From contig NZ_CP015423.1 in assembly GCF_001719045.1 (NCBI RefSeq), positions 2,972,501 through 3,036,500 on the forward strand: a stretch of 64,000 bases of DNA, given 5' to 3'. The translations under genes were made by a program, and so were the position numbers. This document shows, piece after piece, positions 1 to 11,299 of this stretch. The stretch is from Paenibacillus polymyxa (GTDB taxonomy: Bacteria; Bacillota; Bacilli; Paenibacillales; Paenibacillaceae). The notes beneath the pieces were generated by a model that saw only the letters and a list, made by a program, of their open reading frames with translations, was not told where the DNA came from and ran no database searches. The first letter of the stretch is position 1. Each line of letters opens with the position of its first letter.

Positions 1-1140
<1,140 letters not shown>

Positions 1141-1221
1141 AAGAATAAAACGCAAATGAGTTTCGGATCCAGTTTTCAGGGTGTAACCTTGAAGGTAGAA
1201 TTTGCACAGCAAATTCATGTT

Positions 1222-1337
1222 TGGTGGCGATAGCGGAGGGGTTCCACACGTACCCATCCCGAACACGACCGTTAAGCCCTCCAGCGCCGATGGTACTTGG
1301 ACCGCAGGGTCCTGGGAGAGTAGGACGTCGCCAAGCA
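1222..1337 (+). rRNA. 5S ribosomal RNA
   Basis: A 5S gene of about 116 nt, from TGGTGGCGATAGCGG to the conserved 3' stretch GGGAGAGTAGGACGTCGCCA. The 5' TGGTGGCG pairs with the 3' CGTCGCCA to form helix I. It is the last gene of the rrn operon and is followed within 10 bp by a strong terminator. Ends are good to about 2 nt. Confidence 0.96.
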
Positions 1338-1344
1338 ACAAGCA

Positions 1345-1384
1345 AAGAGGACCATGATCTCAATGAGATCATGGTCCTCTTTGG
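1345..1384 (+). terminator. rrn operon terminator
   Basis: An uninterrupted 17-bp inverted repeat (AAGAGGACCATGATCTC and its complement) with a loop of 2-3 nt, ending in CTCTTTGG, directly after the 5S gene. It ends the rRNA operon. Confidence 0.9.
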
Positions 1385-1559
1385 TATATTACGGTACAAA
1401 CCACTTATACAATTGCTTCTATGCTGCGCATTCAAAGAGGAGATATGCTTTTGTGAATAGCTATTACCTTTGGGAACGCTTATTTTTAAAGGTTGTCCTT
1501 CGTAGGAGTACAGTTGTTTGTACAGGGAAATACTAAAGGTTAGGGCTATTGATGAAGGC

Positions 1560-1588
1560 TTGACACCCCTATACCGCTTTGCTAAGAT
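1560..1588 (+). promoter_or_regulatory. Likely SigA promoter of guaB
   Basis: A perfect -35 TTGACA (1560-1565), a 17-bp spacer and TAAGAT (1583-1588), about 95 bp upstream of guaB. The rest of the 296-bp gap between the rrn terminator and guaB shows no gene and no riboswitch that I recognise. Confidence 0.65.
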
Positions 1589-1667
1589 TGCAATAATATA
1601 TTTTCAGAGAGCCTTGATTTGTCCATGTCGGACAGACAACAAGACCAATACAGACTAAACAATTTGA

Positions 1668-3140
<1,473 letters not shown>

Positions 3141-3163
3141 AGTTCGGCTGTAGTAGACTTGAC

Positions 3164-3202
3164 GACAGGCAGAGCGTATTTCGCTCTGCCTGTCTTTTTT
3201 TA
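3164..3202 (+). terminator. guaB terminator
   Basis: Hairpin with stem ACAGGCAGAGCG and its complement CGCTCTGCCTGT, followed by a run of T. It starts about 25 bp after the guaB stop codon. Confidence 0.92.
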
Positions 3203-3467
3203 GAGATACCCCTGTGATAGAATAGACAAGTGTCCGCCTTTTTGACGAAATTATTGACGAATTAGGACACGTAGGTCTTTTGGACGATTCCTACCAGTGA
3301 AGAAGATTCGAGCAGAAAATGCTCATGACAGGATACAACTAAGCAAACGAAGTGAAACTGGATTTTATAACACTTAAACATTATTACATTGGCCAAGTTG
3401 AGGCTATAACCACCGTCTCGTTATACATAGCGGATCGGGTTGAGGTATGAGAGGAGTTTGTATTCAT

Positions 3468-4856
3468 TTGAAAGCGAACAATTTAAAGCAAAATAAAAAA
3501 CGCAGCATGATTAAAAAGAGTGTGACTGCAGTCATGGTGCTTAATATGATGTATATGTCGGCATTGCCTGTTGTAGGCAATTTCGATTCGAGCGTGGCTA
3601 CTTTTGCAGCTGGAGCGGCAACACAGGCAACCAATATTACGGGGACAGGTTCTATTAACCCCCCTAGTCTGGCACTACGTTCCGCCATTTTAATCGAGCC
3701 TTCCACTGGGCAAGTATTGCTGTCTATGAATCCAGATGAGCCACTTCCACCAGCAAGTATGACTAAAATGATGACAGAATACATCGTGGCTGAACAGGTT
3801 AAGCAAGGTAAACTCAAGTGGACGGATAAAGTTACGGTTAACGAGAATGCTTCTAAGAGCATTGGATCACGTATTTTTTTGGCTCAAGGGGATCAACATA
3901 CGGTAGAAGAGCTTTATATTGCAATGGCGGTAGGTTCTGCTAATGATGCAACAGTAGCCCTTGCTGAACGCGTATCTGGAACTGAGCAGGACTTTGTAAA
4001 ACTAATGAATGAAACAGCTCAGAGAATGGGCATGAAAAATACGTATTTTATCAACTCGACTGGTTTGGACCGTGGTGATATGCCGAAAGGCTTCCAGCCG
4101 GATACAGACCGGGAAACTGTGATGACAGCGAGAGATGCAGCTACTCTGGCTGGTTACATCATTAAAGATCATCCAGATTACACACGATTTACGACAATTC
4201 AATCTTACAAATTCCGTCCTACTGACAAGGCGCCAATTATTAACTATAACTGGATGCTAGAAGCAAACAAAAATATTACTAACTTTAGAAAGTTTGCTTA
4301 CCCAGGTTTAGACGGGATGAAAACAGGCCACACGGCTAATGCTGGAAACTGTTTTACAGGAACCGCTGAACGCAACGGAATGCGTCTCATCAGTGTAGTT
4401 ATGGGAGCTGATTCAGATGCACACCGTTTTACAGAGACAGCTAAAGTGCTGAACTATGGTTTTGATAATTTTGAAGTGAAGCAGGTTATTGCTCCAAAGA
4501 CGGTGGTTAAGGGTGTTGAGAATGTGCCAGTGACCAAAGGTACGGAAACAGAAGTACCGATCGTCACCAAGGATGCAGTAAGCTTTATCGTACCTAAGGG
4601 TGCGAGCAATCCTAAGGTAACCTTTACAACGAACATTACACCAGCAAGCTCTCTGGTGGCACCTTTGAAGCAAGGGGCCAAAGTCGGAACAATTACGTAC
4701 ACGTACAAGACAGACGGTGTGGATAAAGGGCAGACAAAAACCGTGGATCTGGTTACTACGACGGCAGTAGAAGAGGGCGGCTGGTTCCGAATGCTTTTCC
4801 GGGCAATCGGTGATTTCTTCGGAGATCTGTTCCAGGGAATTAAGAACCTCTTCTAA
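3468..4856 (+). CDS. dacA: D-alanyl-D-alanine carboxypeptidase (PBP5, peptidase S11)
   Basis: Removes the terminal D-Ala from peptidoglycan pentapeptides outside the membrane. All three penicillin-binding motifs are present: SMTK (Ser about residue 97), SAN (about 157-159) and KTG (about 285-287). There is an N-terminal signal sequence and a C-terminal amphipathic helix (GGWFRMLFRAIGDFF...) typical of the PBP5 membrane anchor. The product is about 462 residues, normal for the family. The TTG at 3468 is preferred because GAGGAG lies 11 nt upstream; an in-frame ATG at 3447 would place that site inside the gene. It follows guaB, as in B. subtilis. No clear terminator separates it from pdxS, which has its own promoter. 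Confidence 0.95.
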   Translation: MKANNLKQNKKRSMIKKSVTAVMVLNMMYMSALPVVGNFDSSVATFAAGAATQATNITGTGSINPPSLALRSAILIEPSTGQVLLSMNPDEPLPPASMTKMMTEYIVAEQVKQGKLKWTDKVTVNENASKSIGSRIFLAQGDQHTVEELYIAMAVGSANDATVALAERVSGTEQDFVKLMNETAQRMGMKNTYFINSTGLDRGDMPKGFQPDTDRETVMTARDAATLAGYIIKDHPDYTRFTTIQSYKFRPTDKAPIINYNWMLEANKNITNFRKFAYPGLDGMKTGHTANAGNCFTGTAERNGMRLISVVMGADSDAHRFTETAKVLNYGFDNFEVKQVIAPKTVVKGVENVPVTKGTETEVPIVTKDAVSFIVPKGASNPKVTFTTNITPASSLVAPLKQGAKVGTITYTYKTDGVDKGQTKTVDLVTTTAVEEGGWFRMLFRAIGDFFGDLFQGIKNLF

Positions 4857-4915
4857 AAAAGCAAAGCTAGGCGATCTACCTTGTTTTTCATTACTTATTT
4901 TGCAGCTTGAAATGA

Positions 4916-4944
4916 TTGTGTATTTGGCATTCGTGCGGTAAAAT
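4916..4944 (+). promoter_or_regulatory. Candidate SigA promoter of pdxST
   Basis: TTGTGT (4916-4921), 17-bp spacer, TAAAAT (4939-4944), 43 bp before pdxS. The -35 match is moderate. Confidence 0.45.
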
Positions 4945-4987
4945 ATTAAGTTAGAATCTAAACGTAACCCTTATAGGAGGCAACGAC

Positions 4988-5869
4988 ATGGAAACGGGAA
5001 CTTCGCGTGTAAAAAGAGGTATGGCAGAGATGCAAAAAGGTGGCGTAATCATGGATGTCATGAACGCTGAGCAGGCTAAAATTGCAGAGGCTGCAGGAGC
5101 TACAGCTGTAATGGCTCTTGAACGGGTGCCTTCGGATATCCGTGCAGCTGGTGGGGTTGCTCGTATGGCTGACCCAACGATTGTGGAAGAAGTTATGAAG
5201 GTTGTTTCTATTCCTGTTATGGCTAAGGCTCGTATCGGTCACTATGTAGAGGCAAAGGTACTGGAATCTCTCGGTGTTGACTATCTCGATGAAAGCGAAG
5301 TGCTGACACCTGCGGATGAAGTTTTCCATATTGATAAGCGGGAGTTCACCGTTCCATTTGTTTGTGGAGCCAAGGATCTGGGAGAAGCGCTGCGTCGTAT
5401 TGGTGAGGGTGCATCTATGATCCGTACGAAGGGCGAACCGGGGACTGGGAATATTGTTGAGGCCGTTCGGCATATGCGTTTTATCAATGGTCAAATTCGC
5501 AAGGTGCAAAACTTGTCGAAGGACGAGCTGTATGCAGAGGCGAAAAACCTCGGAGTTGCATATGAACTGCTGTTGGAAGTGCATGAGCTTGGCAAACTGC
5601 CAGTGGTCAATTTTGCAGCGGGTGGTGTAGCAACACCTGCCGATGCCGCGTTAATGATGCATTTAGGCGCTGATGGCGTCTTTGTAGGTTCTGGTATCTT
5701 CAAGTCGGATAGCCCTGAGAAGTTTGCACGTGCCATCGTGGAAGCGACCACTCATTATACGGATTACAAGCTGATTGCAGAAGTCTCCAAGAATTTGGGA
5801 ACTCCTATGAAAGGCATTGAAATTTCCAAACTGGCACCGCATGAGCGCATGCAGGATCGTGGTTGGTAA
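4988..5869 (+). CDS. pdxS: Pyridoxal 5'-phosphate synthase subunit PdxS
   Basis: Condenses ribose 5-phosphate, glyceraldehyde 3-phosphate and ammonia to pyridoxal 5'-phosphate (the DXP-independent vitamin B6 route). The 293-residue product is a full-length (beta/alpha)8 barrel. It carries the substrate-binding lysines at about residues 80 ([10 protein letters not shown]) and 148, Asp near 23, and the conserved C-terminal segment with [27 protein letters not shown] lies 7 nt before the ATG. It precedes pdxT, whose product supplies the ammonia; the two proteins form a 12+12 complex in the family. Confidence 0.98.
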   Translation: METGTSRVKRGMAEMQKGGVIMDVMNAEQAKIAEAAGATAVMALERVPSDIRAAGGVARMADPTIVEEVMKVVSIPVMAKARIGHYVEAKVLESLGVDYLDESEVLTPADEVFHIDKREFTVPFVCGAKDLGEALRRIGEGASMIRTKGEPGTGNIVEAVRHMRFINGQIRKVQNLSKDELYAEAKNLGVAYELLLEVHELGKLPVVNFAAGGVATPADAALMMHLGADGVFVGSGIFKSDSPEKFARAIVEATTHYTDYKLIAEVSKNLGTPMKGIEISKLAPHERMQDRGW

Positions 5870-5885
5870 GAAAGAAGGGACCGGC

Positions 5886-6452
5886 ATGAAAATAGGTGTA
5901 TTGTCGCTGCAAGGCGCTGTAGCTGAACATATACGTAGCGTTGAACGTGCGGGTGCGGAATGTATAGCGGTGAAGAAGATCGAACAGCTCAATGAGCTGT
6001 CCGGTCTTATCATTCCCGGTGGTGAAAGCACCACTATTGGTAAGCTAATGCGCAAGTATGATTTCATAGAGGCTATACGTCAGTTTTCCAATCAAGGCAA
6101 GCCTGTATTTGGCACTTGCGCGGGATTGATTGTACTGGCTAAAACGATTCAAGGACAGGAAGAAGCACATTTGGGACTCATGGATATTACAGTATCGCGT
6201 AATGCATTTGGTCGCCAAAGAGAGAGCTTTGAAACAGACTTGAACATTAAAGGGATTGACGAGCCGGTACGTGCTGTATTTATACGCGCGCCATTAATTC
6301 AGTCTGTTGGAACGGGAGTAGATGTGTTGTCTGAGTATAACGGCGAGATCGTGGCAGCCCGTCAGGGTCATTTGTTGGCTTCATCCTTCCATCCGGAGTT
6401 AACAGACGATTACCGGTTACATCAATATTTTGTGGATATGGTCCGCGAATAG
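5886..6452 (+). CDS. pdxT: Pyridoxal 5'-phosphate synthase glutaminase subunit PdxT
   Basis: Class I glutamine amidotransferase that hydrolyses glutamine and channels ammonia to PdxS. The 188-residue product has the triad expected of the family: nucleophile Cys78 in FGTCAGLI, His169 and Glu171 in SSFHPELT, plus the oxyanion segment PGGEST near residues 44-49. ATG at 5886 is chosen: GAAGGGA lies just upstream and the product then starts [12 protein letters not shown] as in homologues. Only 16 bp separate it from pdxS, so the two are co-transcribed. Confidence 0.97.
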   Translation: MKIGVLSLQGAVAEHIRSVERAGAECIAVKKIEQLNELSGLIIPGGESTTIGKLMRKYDFIEAIRQFSNQGKPVFGTCAGLIVLAKTIQGQEEAHLGLMDITVSRNAFGRQRESFETDLNIKGIDEPVRAVFIRAPLIQSVGTGVDVLSEYNGEIVAARQGHLLASSFHPELTDDYRLHQYFVDMVRE

Positions 6453-6487
6453 TGAAAGTCAGGTTTGTAGTGTAGGAGGGATTACCT

Positions 6488-7771
6488 GTGTTAGATATAA
6501 AGATTTTACGTAATGAGCTTGGTCGGGTTGAGAAAGCTTTGCAGAACAGGGGGAAATCTCTGGATCTGATTAATGGTTTTACAGATCTGGATGTAAGCCG
6601 TCGTGAGTTACTTCAGGAAAGTGAAGGGCTCAAAAATCGTCGGAACGTGGTATCCGGTGAAGTAGCCAAGTTGAAGAAGAACAAGGAAAATGCGGATGAT
6701 CTTATTGCAGAAATGCGTCAAGTCTCCGATCGTATCAAAGAATTAGATGAGCAAGTACGCGAACTGGAAGTTCAGATCGATGAATTGGTGATGTCTATTC
6801 CGAATATTCCTAATGATACAGTACCTGTAGGTGCATCGGAAGAGGATAATGTAGAAATCCGTCGCTGGTCGGAGCCGCGCGAGTTTTCTTTTACACCCAA
6901 AGCGCATTGGGAATTGGCTCAGGATCTAGATATCCTTGATTTTGAGGCAGCAGCCAAGGTAACGGGTTCTCGTTTTACGTTCTACAAAGGACTGGGAGCA
7001 AGATTAGAGCGTGCGCTGATTAACTTTATGATGGATCTGCACAGCAGTGAGCATGGTTATGAAGAAATGCTTCCTCCATACATTGTAAATCGGGACAGCT
7101 TGTACGGAACGGGTCAACTTCCGAAGTTTGAAGAAGATTTGTTCAAGCTGCGTGATACTGAGTATTATCTCATTCCTACGGCTGAAGTTCCGGTAACGAA
7201 CTACCACCGTGAAGAGATTATGAATGCGGAGCAGCTTCCGAAATATTATGTGGCATACAGCTCTTGCTTTCGCTCGGAGGCAGGATCAGCAGGACGTGAT
7301 ACACGTGGCCTGATCCGTCAGCATCAGTTCAATAAGGTAGAGATGCTTAAGCTGGTTCACCCGGATACCTCTTATGAGGAATTGGAGAAAATGACGAATA
7401 ACGCTGAGCGTGTTTTACAGCTGCTCGGACTTCCATATCGCGTGCTGGCACTTTGCACTGGAGATATGGGTTTTACGTCTGCCAAAACGTACGATCTGGA
7501 AGTATGGTTGCCTGAGAGTGGCATGTACCGTGAGATTTCTTCCTGTTCAAATACGGAAGACTTCCAAGCGCGTCGTGCGAACATCCGGTTTCGTCCAGAT
7601 TCGAAGGCAAAGCCTGAATTTGTACATACGCTGAACGGTTCAGGATTGGCTGTAGGGCGGACTGTGGCTGCTATTTTGGAGAACTATCAGCAAGAGGACG
7701 GAAGCATCGTGATCCCAGAAGTGTTGCGTTCATACATGCGAGGCATTGAGGTTATTGCTCCTAAACAGTAA
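6488..7771 (+). CDS. serS: Seryl-tRNA synthetase
   Basis: Charges tRNA-Ser with serine in the cytosol. The 427-residue product starts with a long antiparallel coiled coil (about residues 1-110) that recognises the long variable arm of tRNA-Ser. The class II core follows, with motif 2 ([15 protein letters not shown] then HQFNKVE) and motif 3 ([18 protein letters not shown]). Start is GTG at 6488, with GTAGGAGGG about 8 nt upstream. The gene lies 35 bp after pdxT without a T-box leader. A cognate tRNA-Ser gene follows 89 bp downstream, the same arrangement as serS-trnSL in B. subtilis. Confidence 0.98.
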   Translation: MLDIKILRNELGRVEKALQNRGKSLDLINGFTDLDVSRRELLQESEGLKNRRNVVSGEVAKLKKNKENADDLIAEMRQVSDRIKELDEQVRELEVQIDELVMSIPNIPNDTVPVGASEEDNVEIRRWSEPREFSFTPKAHWELAQDLDILDFEAAAKVTGSRFTFYKGLGARLERALINFMMDLHSSEHGYEEMLPPYIVNRDSLYGTGQLPKFEEDLFKLRDTEYYLIPTAEVPVTNYHREEIMNAEQLPKYYVAYSSCFRSEAGSAGRDTRGLIRQHQFNKVEMLKLVHPDTSYEELEKMTNNAERVLQLLGLPYRVLALCTGDMGFTSAKTYDLEVWLPESGMYREISSCSNTEDFQARRANIRFRPDSKAKPEFVHTLNGSGLAVGRTVAAILENYQQEDGSIVIPEVLRSYMRGIEVIAPKQ

Positions 7772-7860
7772 GTGTTGCATTCTTAGAAGTTCTGTGGTAA
7801 AATAATTTTGTTGCGCCTGAGTATGTTTAAAAGGGAAGCAGCTTTATCCATTTACCACCT

Positions 7861-7946
7861 GGAGAGGTACCGAAGCGGTCATAACGGGGCGGTCTTGAAA
7901 ACCGTTAGAGTGCAAGCTCACATGGGTTCGAATCCCATCCTCTCCG
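7861..7946 (+). tRNA. tRNA-Ser (anticodon UGA)
   Basis: An 86-nt class II tRNA with a long variable arm. Acceptor GGAGAGG (7861-7867) pairs with CCTCTCC (7939-7945). The anticodon loop CTTGAAA places anticodon TGA at 7896-7898, and the T arm reads GGGTTCGAATCCC. The CCA end is not encoded. It lies directly downstream of serS. A 61-nt partial copy of its 3' part occurs at 10723-10783. Confidence 0.97.
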
Positions 7947-7996
7947 TCAGTTTAATAATTTCCTTGCTGCATAAGGATTTGTAGCAAGTATGATTG

Positions 7997-8038
7997 AAAC
8001 GCACTTTACCGTTGGATAGCGGTGTGGTGCGTTTTTTT
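7997..8038 (+). terminator. Terminator after tRNA-Ser
   Basis: Outer stem AAACGCAC with GTGCGTTT and inner stem ACCG with CGGT, followed by seven T residues; located 50 bp after the tRNA. Confidence 0.8.
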
Positions 8039-8082
8039 GTGTTCGTGACCGTTGGATAAACATCTGACGGAGGTATAGGATT

Positions 8083-8313
8083 ATGAATACAAACACGGGG
8101 GGCAAACCGCGTAAACGCGGGCAGCGGAAGAATAGTTTGGACATTCCCCAGCGGTTTCTCGACCGTCTGAGTCCATCGGTTTTGGAAACGTCTCGGGTGG
8201 CGCAGGATGAGAGAGCGAGCGTATCGCCTGAGATTCTGACACTGGAGGGGCTGTTCAAACGCTATTACACCGCATACTCTATTTTTTTCATACATCAGTT
8301 TGCAGGCCCATAA
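8083..8313 (+). CDS. Small hypothetical protein, possibly 3'-truncated
   Basis: Predicted 76-residue basic protein starting MNTNTGGKPRKRGQRK, with a good ribosome binding site (CGGAGG, 10 nt before ATG). I do not recognise a family. The first about 60 residues are polar and charged, while the end (YSIFFIHQFAGP) changes character abruptly, right before a segment of apparently foreign genes. This suggests that the original reading frame was interrupted near 8270 and now ends in junction sequence. Alternatively it is simply a short native protein. The start is well supported; the nature of the 3' end is inference. Confidence 0.5.
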   Translation: MNTNTGGKPRKRGQRKNSLDIPQRFLDRLSPSVLETSRVAQDERASVSPEILTLEGLFKRYYTAYSIFFIHQFAGP

Positions 8314-8344
8314 TCAATTGCAACTAATATCTCGACAGGTCAGA

Positions 8345-9229
8345 TCATTGTATTCCAAATATATCTTGCAGATAGTTATCAAGAATACGAAGGGGCTCGT
8401 GTAAAGCTTGGTTTGGAAACTTATGAGTTACCTTATAGCATATTCTTGGAGGCACCGATACCGATAGTTTCTGAAGAACAAAATCTCCCATCCGCATCAT
8501 ATGTGCGCCAATCGAAGCGGGAACTATCGACCATTGTCTGGCGTCCTTCAAAAAAGTAGTGATGAGTCCCGCTGAGTCCAGATGAACACGGGACGGGCAA
8601 AGAGGGTCCCACCACTGGTCATGTCTGAATTGAAACTCTCTATTCCAATTTATGAAGACTTCGTCTTGCGCCGCCAATTCTTCCATTTCAACAGTATCTC
8701 CGGCCTGCCGCCCCGACACAGCCAGGCGCAACAGCATCATTTCTTCAGTAAAAAACGGTTTAACAGTGACACTAGGCGACACGATTTCTCGCACCACAAA
8801 CGCCACATCCATCTCGCGCCGCTCAATACTATCAAAAGCTTCCTGAGTATGCTGCGTACGAATTTGCAGTCGGATGGACGGGGTATGCTGATTAAGCATT
8901 CTATATACAGGAGGCAAAACAAATTGACTTATACTTTCGGCAGCGCTTATTGCCAGACTTAACTGCGAACCGCTAGCCTGCAAGATTTGTGTTTCCCTCC
9001 AGAGAGCATCCCATCTTTCCGCAATGCTAAAAAAGTTTTCCCCTTTTGGGGTCAGACTGGTTTTGGGTGCCCCTTTTCTTCGCTCAACCAAAAGGCCACC
9101 CATTTCCTGTTCCAATGTCTTTAACCGATAGCTCACCGTAGCTTGTGACAGGTGCAGCAATTCGGCCGCTTTGCTTATACTCTCGGTCCGTACGATAGCT
9201 AAAAACGCTTCAATCCCAGGAAAATACAT
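8345..9229 (-). CDS. LysR-family transcriptional regulator
   Basis: DNA-binding regulator of 294 residues. The N-terminal winged helix-turn-helix (about residues 1-60) contains SISKAAELLHLSQATVSYRLKT in two adjoining helices, followed by a periplasmic-binding-like effector domain. ATG at 9229 is chosen because GAGGAGG lies 7 nt upstream. The gene faces away from the pta fragment and the dehydrogenase gene. LysR regulators often control a divergent neighbour, so the dehydrogenase at 9604 is a possible target, although the pta remnant lies between them. The effector is unknown. It is part of the accessory segment between the two tRNA-Ser sequences. Confidence 0.9.
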   Translation of the reverse strand: MYFPGIEAFLAIVRTESISKAAELLHLSQATVSYRLKTLEQEMGGLLVERRKGAPKTSLTPKGENFFSIAERWDALWRETQILQASGSQLSLAISAAESISQFVLPPVYRMLNQHTPSIRLQIRTQHTQEAFDSIERREMDVAFVVREIVSPSVTVKPFFTEEMMLLRLAVSGRQAGDTVEMEELAAQDEVFINWNREFQFRHDQWWDPLCPSRVHLDSAGLITTFLKDARQWSIVPASIGAHMMRMGDFVLQKLSVSVPPRICYKVTHKFPNQALHEPLRILDNYLQDIFGIQ

Positions 9230-9351
9230 AGAATACCTCCTCAATATATAGAAATGATTAATATAGTTCACAAAATATTTGAGTTTTACAACATTATTCT
9301 TTATGTTTAAAATTATCTTTAATAAAGACGAGGGGTCAAATTTTATTATAG

Positions 9352-9540
9352 TGCGTTTTCATATTCCCAGGTATTCATGCCGGTAATATTGGTTGTAAGG
9401 TAGCGCAGCGTCTTGGAAACTTTGAGGCATATGGTCCGATCCTGCAGCGCCTAAATGCACCGATCAATGACCTTTCAAGAGGTTTTACTGCCGATGAAGT
9501 CTATAATATGGAAATAATTACTTCTTCCTCAAAAGGATAA
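9352..9540 (+). pseudogene. Phosphate acetyltransferase (pta), C-terminal fragment
   Basis: From about 9352 to the TAA at 9540 one frame reads VFIFPGIHAGNIGCKVAQRLG, then NFEAYGPILQRLNAPINDLSRG, and ends with a short polar tail. This is the C-terminal signature of phosphotransacetylases (AGNIGYK.AQR.GNFEA.GPILQGLN.PVNDLSRG). Only about 60 of more than 300 codons remain, and no start codon with a ribosome binding site precedes them. The family assignment comes from remembered Pta sequences. It is a relic of a larger gene cut off at about 9350, which fits the rearranged nature of the segment. Confidence 0.8.
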
Positions 9541-9603
9541 AATGAAGATCATCAAACGGGTTTTCTTCGAAGAATGGTATAGGTAATGAAAGGTGGTTTA
9601 GCA

Positions 9604-10551
9604 ATGAAGATTCTCATAGTTGGCTATTTTAGCGAGACCTCGAAATCAAATATTGTAAGGTATTTTCCTCAAGACTGGAATGTTGTAATTGTCCCGCCCG
9701 GAAAAGAAATGCTGCATCATATTGAAGATTGCCAGGTAATTATTCCTGAACATATTAAAGTGGATCACAGCCTGCTTTCTATCGCAAAAAAATTAAAATT
9801 GGTACAGACGGGTGCAGGATTTGATAATGTAGATGTCCCTGCCTGTACACAGCTCGGCATTTGGGTGGCCAATGCTGCAGGAGTGAATGCACAGGCAGTG
9901 GCCGAGCACGTAATGGCACTGATATTGTCTTATTATAAAAACATACCGTTTCTTGATACTTTCATGAAAAACAGGATGGATGAAAATCAATTGGACTATA
10001 CAGGGAGTGAATTAAAAGGCAAAACGATTGGAATTATCGGTTTGGGCGCTATCGGAAAAAAAGTAGCTGCATTTTGCAGGGTTTTTGATATGAATGTGCT
10101 GGCTTATGCGAGAAATGCTCTTGTACAATCTGACGGTTTTGTGAAAATGACGGATTTCGATACTCTTGTAAGCACATCGGATATAGTCAGTGTACATGTA
10201 CCCTTGAATCAACAAACCAAACAACTGATCAACAAAGCGGCATTCAAGAAAATGAAGAATACCGCTCTTTTTATCAATACAGCCCGCGGCGGGATTGTCA
10301 ACGAAAGAGACTTGATTGATGCATTAAAAAACGGGGATATTTCAGGCGCATGCCTGGATGTGTTTGAATCTGAACCGCTTCCTATTGACAGTGAGCTCCG
10401 GAATCTGAGTAATGTGATACTTACTCCCCATACAGCAGGAATGCCTGATGGTCGAAAATTTCATAAAAAAAGATATGATTTCTTTATAAACAATATAAAA
10501 CGTGTAGAAAATGGTGAAGAGCCTGAAAGCAAGCTCAATCAGTTATTATAG
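9604..10551 (+). CDS. D-isomer specific 2-hydroxyacid dehydrogenase
   Basis: NAD(P)-dependent oxidoreductase, 315 residues, that interconverts a D-2-hydroxyacid and a 2-oxoacid; the actual substrate cannot be read from sequence. The Rossmann motif GIIGLGAIGKKV (about 143-154) lies between the two halves of the substrate domain. The catalytic set is complete: Arg228 (NTARGGIVNE), Glu257 (DVFESEP) and His276 (LTPHTAG). ATG at 9604 is chosen because AAAGGTGG lies 9 nt upstream; an in-frame ATG at 9586 would overlap that site. It appears AT-richer than the housekeeping genes around it. It belongs to the accessory segment bounded by the tRNA-Ser and its partial copy. Confidence 0.92.
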   Translation: MKILIVGYFSETSKSNIVRYFPQDWNVVIVPPGKEMLHHIEDCQVIIPEHIKVDHSLLSIAKKLKLVQTGAGFDNVDVPACTQLGIWVANAAGVNAQAVAEHVMALILSYYKNIPFLDTFMKNRMDENQLDYTGSELKGKTIGIIGLGAIGKKVAAFCRVFDMNVLAYARNALVQSDGFVKMTDFDTLVSTSDIVSVHVPLNQQTKQLINKAAFKKMKNTALFINTARGGIVNERDLIDALKNGDISGACLDVFESEPLPIDSELRNLSNVILTPHTAGMPDGRKFHKKRYDFFINNIKRVENGEEPESKLNQLL

Positions 10552-10722
10552 TTTTGGTGCAATAAAAATGAGCTATCGGGGCAGCTCCGTGCACCTGGTT
10601 GCCTCCAGATAATGGCAAGGGGACACGGCAGCGTTGCAGACAGGCCAGCAGTTGTAGCGGTTCTTGCATTAGACTTCACAAACCCAGTCATACCAAGGCT
10701 CGGCGGCTTTTCATAGGTAGTA

Positions 10723-10783
10723 GCGGTCTTGAAAACCGTTAGGATGCAAGCCCGCATGGGTTCGAATCCCATCCTCTCCGCCA
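10723..10783 (+). pseudogene. Partial tRNA-Ser (3' part, with CCA)
   Basis: This 61-nt segment repeats the 3' two thirds of the tRNA-Ser at 7861-7946. The first 20 nt (from the anticodon stem) and the last 24 nt (T arm and acceptor 3' strand) are identical, and four of the 14 intervening nucleotides differ. Unlike the intact gene it encodes the CCA end. No D arm or 5' acceptor strand precedes it, so it cannot be a functional tRNA as read. It could be one end of an integrated element that used the tRNA gene as target, or a broken second tRNA-Ser gene. The preceding 170 bp (10552-10722) contain no recognisable gene. Confidence 0.85.
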
Positions 10784-10799
10784 TATTCTAAAATAAACC

Positions 10800-10877
10800 A
10801 AGCCATTCAAATACGACTAGCTGGTACATTAGGTTTTATATACTAATGATCAGGAATCGTGAAGAATGGCTTTTTTG
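10800..10877 (+). terminator. Candidate terminator after the tRNA-Ser remnant
   Basis: AAGCCATTC (10800-10808) can pair with GAATGGCTT (10864-10872), followed by TTTTT. The loop is long, so this is only a candidate. Confidence 0.4.
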
Positions 10878-10929
10878 TTGTATAAAAAGCCTGTTTTTTT
10901 CACACGTTATCAGATGTGGAGGTGCTGGC

Positions 10930-11271
10930 ATGAATCGAGAAATGACAGTAGATCAGCAAAAGCTGGTAGAGGCCTGGCAGGAACAACTGCCGATTCTTTT
11001 GAATTCAGGGGACAAATCACAGGTACAGGCAGATGAAGCTGACAACCGGGCTATACGGATCCATATCGAGGTAGAAGGCCGACAAATGTACTCCTTTGAT
11101 TTTGCATGTACTTATGTAGACTCCCGGGAAGTACAGGTTAGCTTAGTCGATGTAGAACGGGACGGACAGTCTGTGGATGAACGAACAGATATCATTCAGC
11201 AGTTAGTGTCCGATTATACTCGGCATATTCACCAATGTGCCCAAACATTACAGTCATTGACGCACTCGTAG
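10930..11271 (+). CDS. Conserved hypothetical protein (113 aa)
   Basis: Acidic soluble protein of 113 residues starting MNREMTVDQQKLVEAWQ. ATG at 10930 is chosen because GTGGAGG stands 7 nt upstream; an upstream in-frame ATG at 10846 has no such site. There is no signal peptide or membrane segment. The middle reads like an alpha/beta domain (RIHIEVEGRQMYSFDF, then VQVSLVDVERDG). I do not recognise the family. It is followed after 28 bp by a 56-codon gene and then an sspP-like spore gene, so a sporulation-linked role is possible but unproven. Confidence 0.75.
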   Translation: MNREMTVDQQKLVEAWQEQLPILLNSGDKSQVQADEADNRAIRIHIEVEGRQMYSFDFACTYVDSREVQVSLVDVERDGQSVDERTDIIQQLVSDYTRHIHQCAQTLQSLTHS

Positions 11272-11299
11272 GTCATGAAGGAATGAGGAGGAAGACTAC

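Noticed and set aside
6453..6487. T-box leader before serS
   Set aside because: Only 35 bp separate pdxT and serS, too short for a T-box; none is seen before argS either.
10539..10784. An 81-codon frame on the - strand reading through the tRNA remnant
   Set aside because: Its first codons are the antisense of the tRNA-Ser 3' part; no ribosome binding site.
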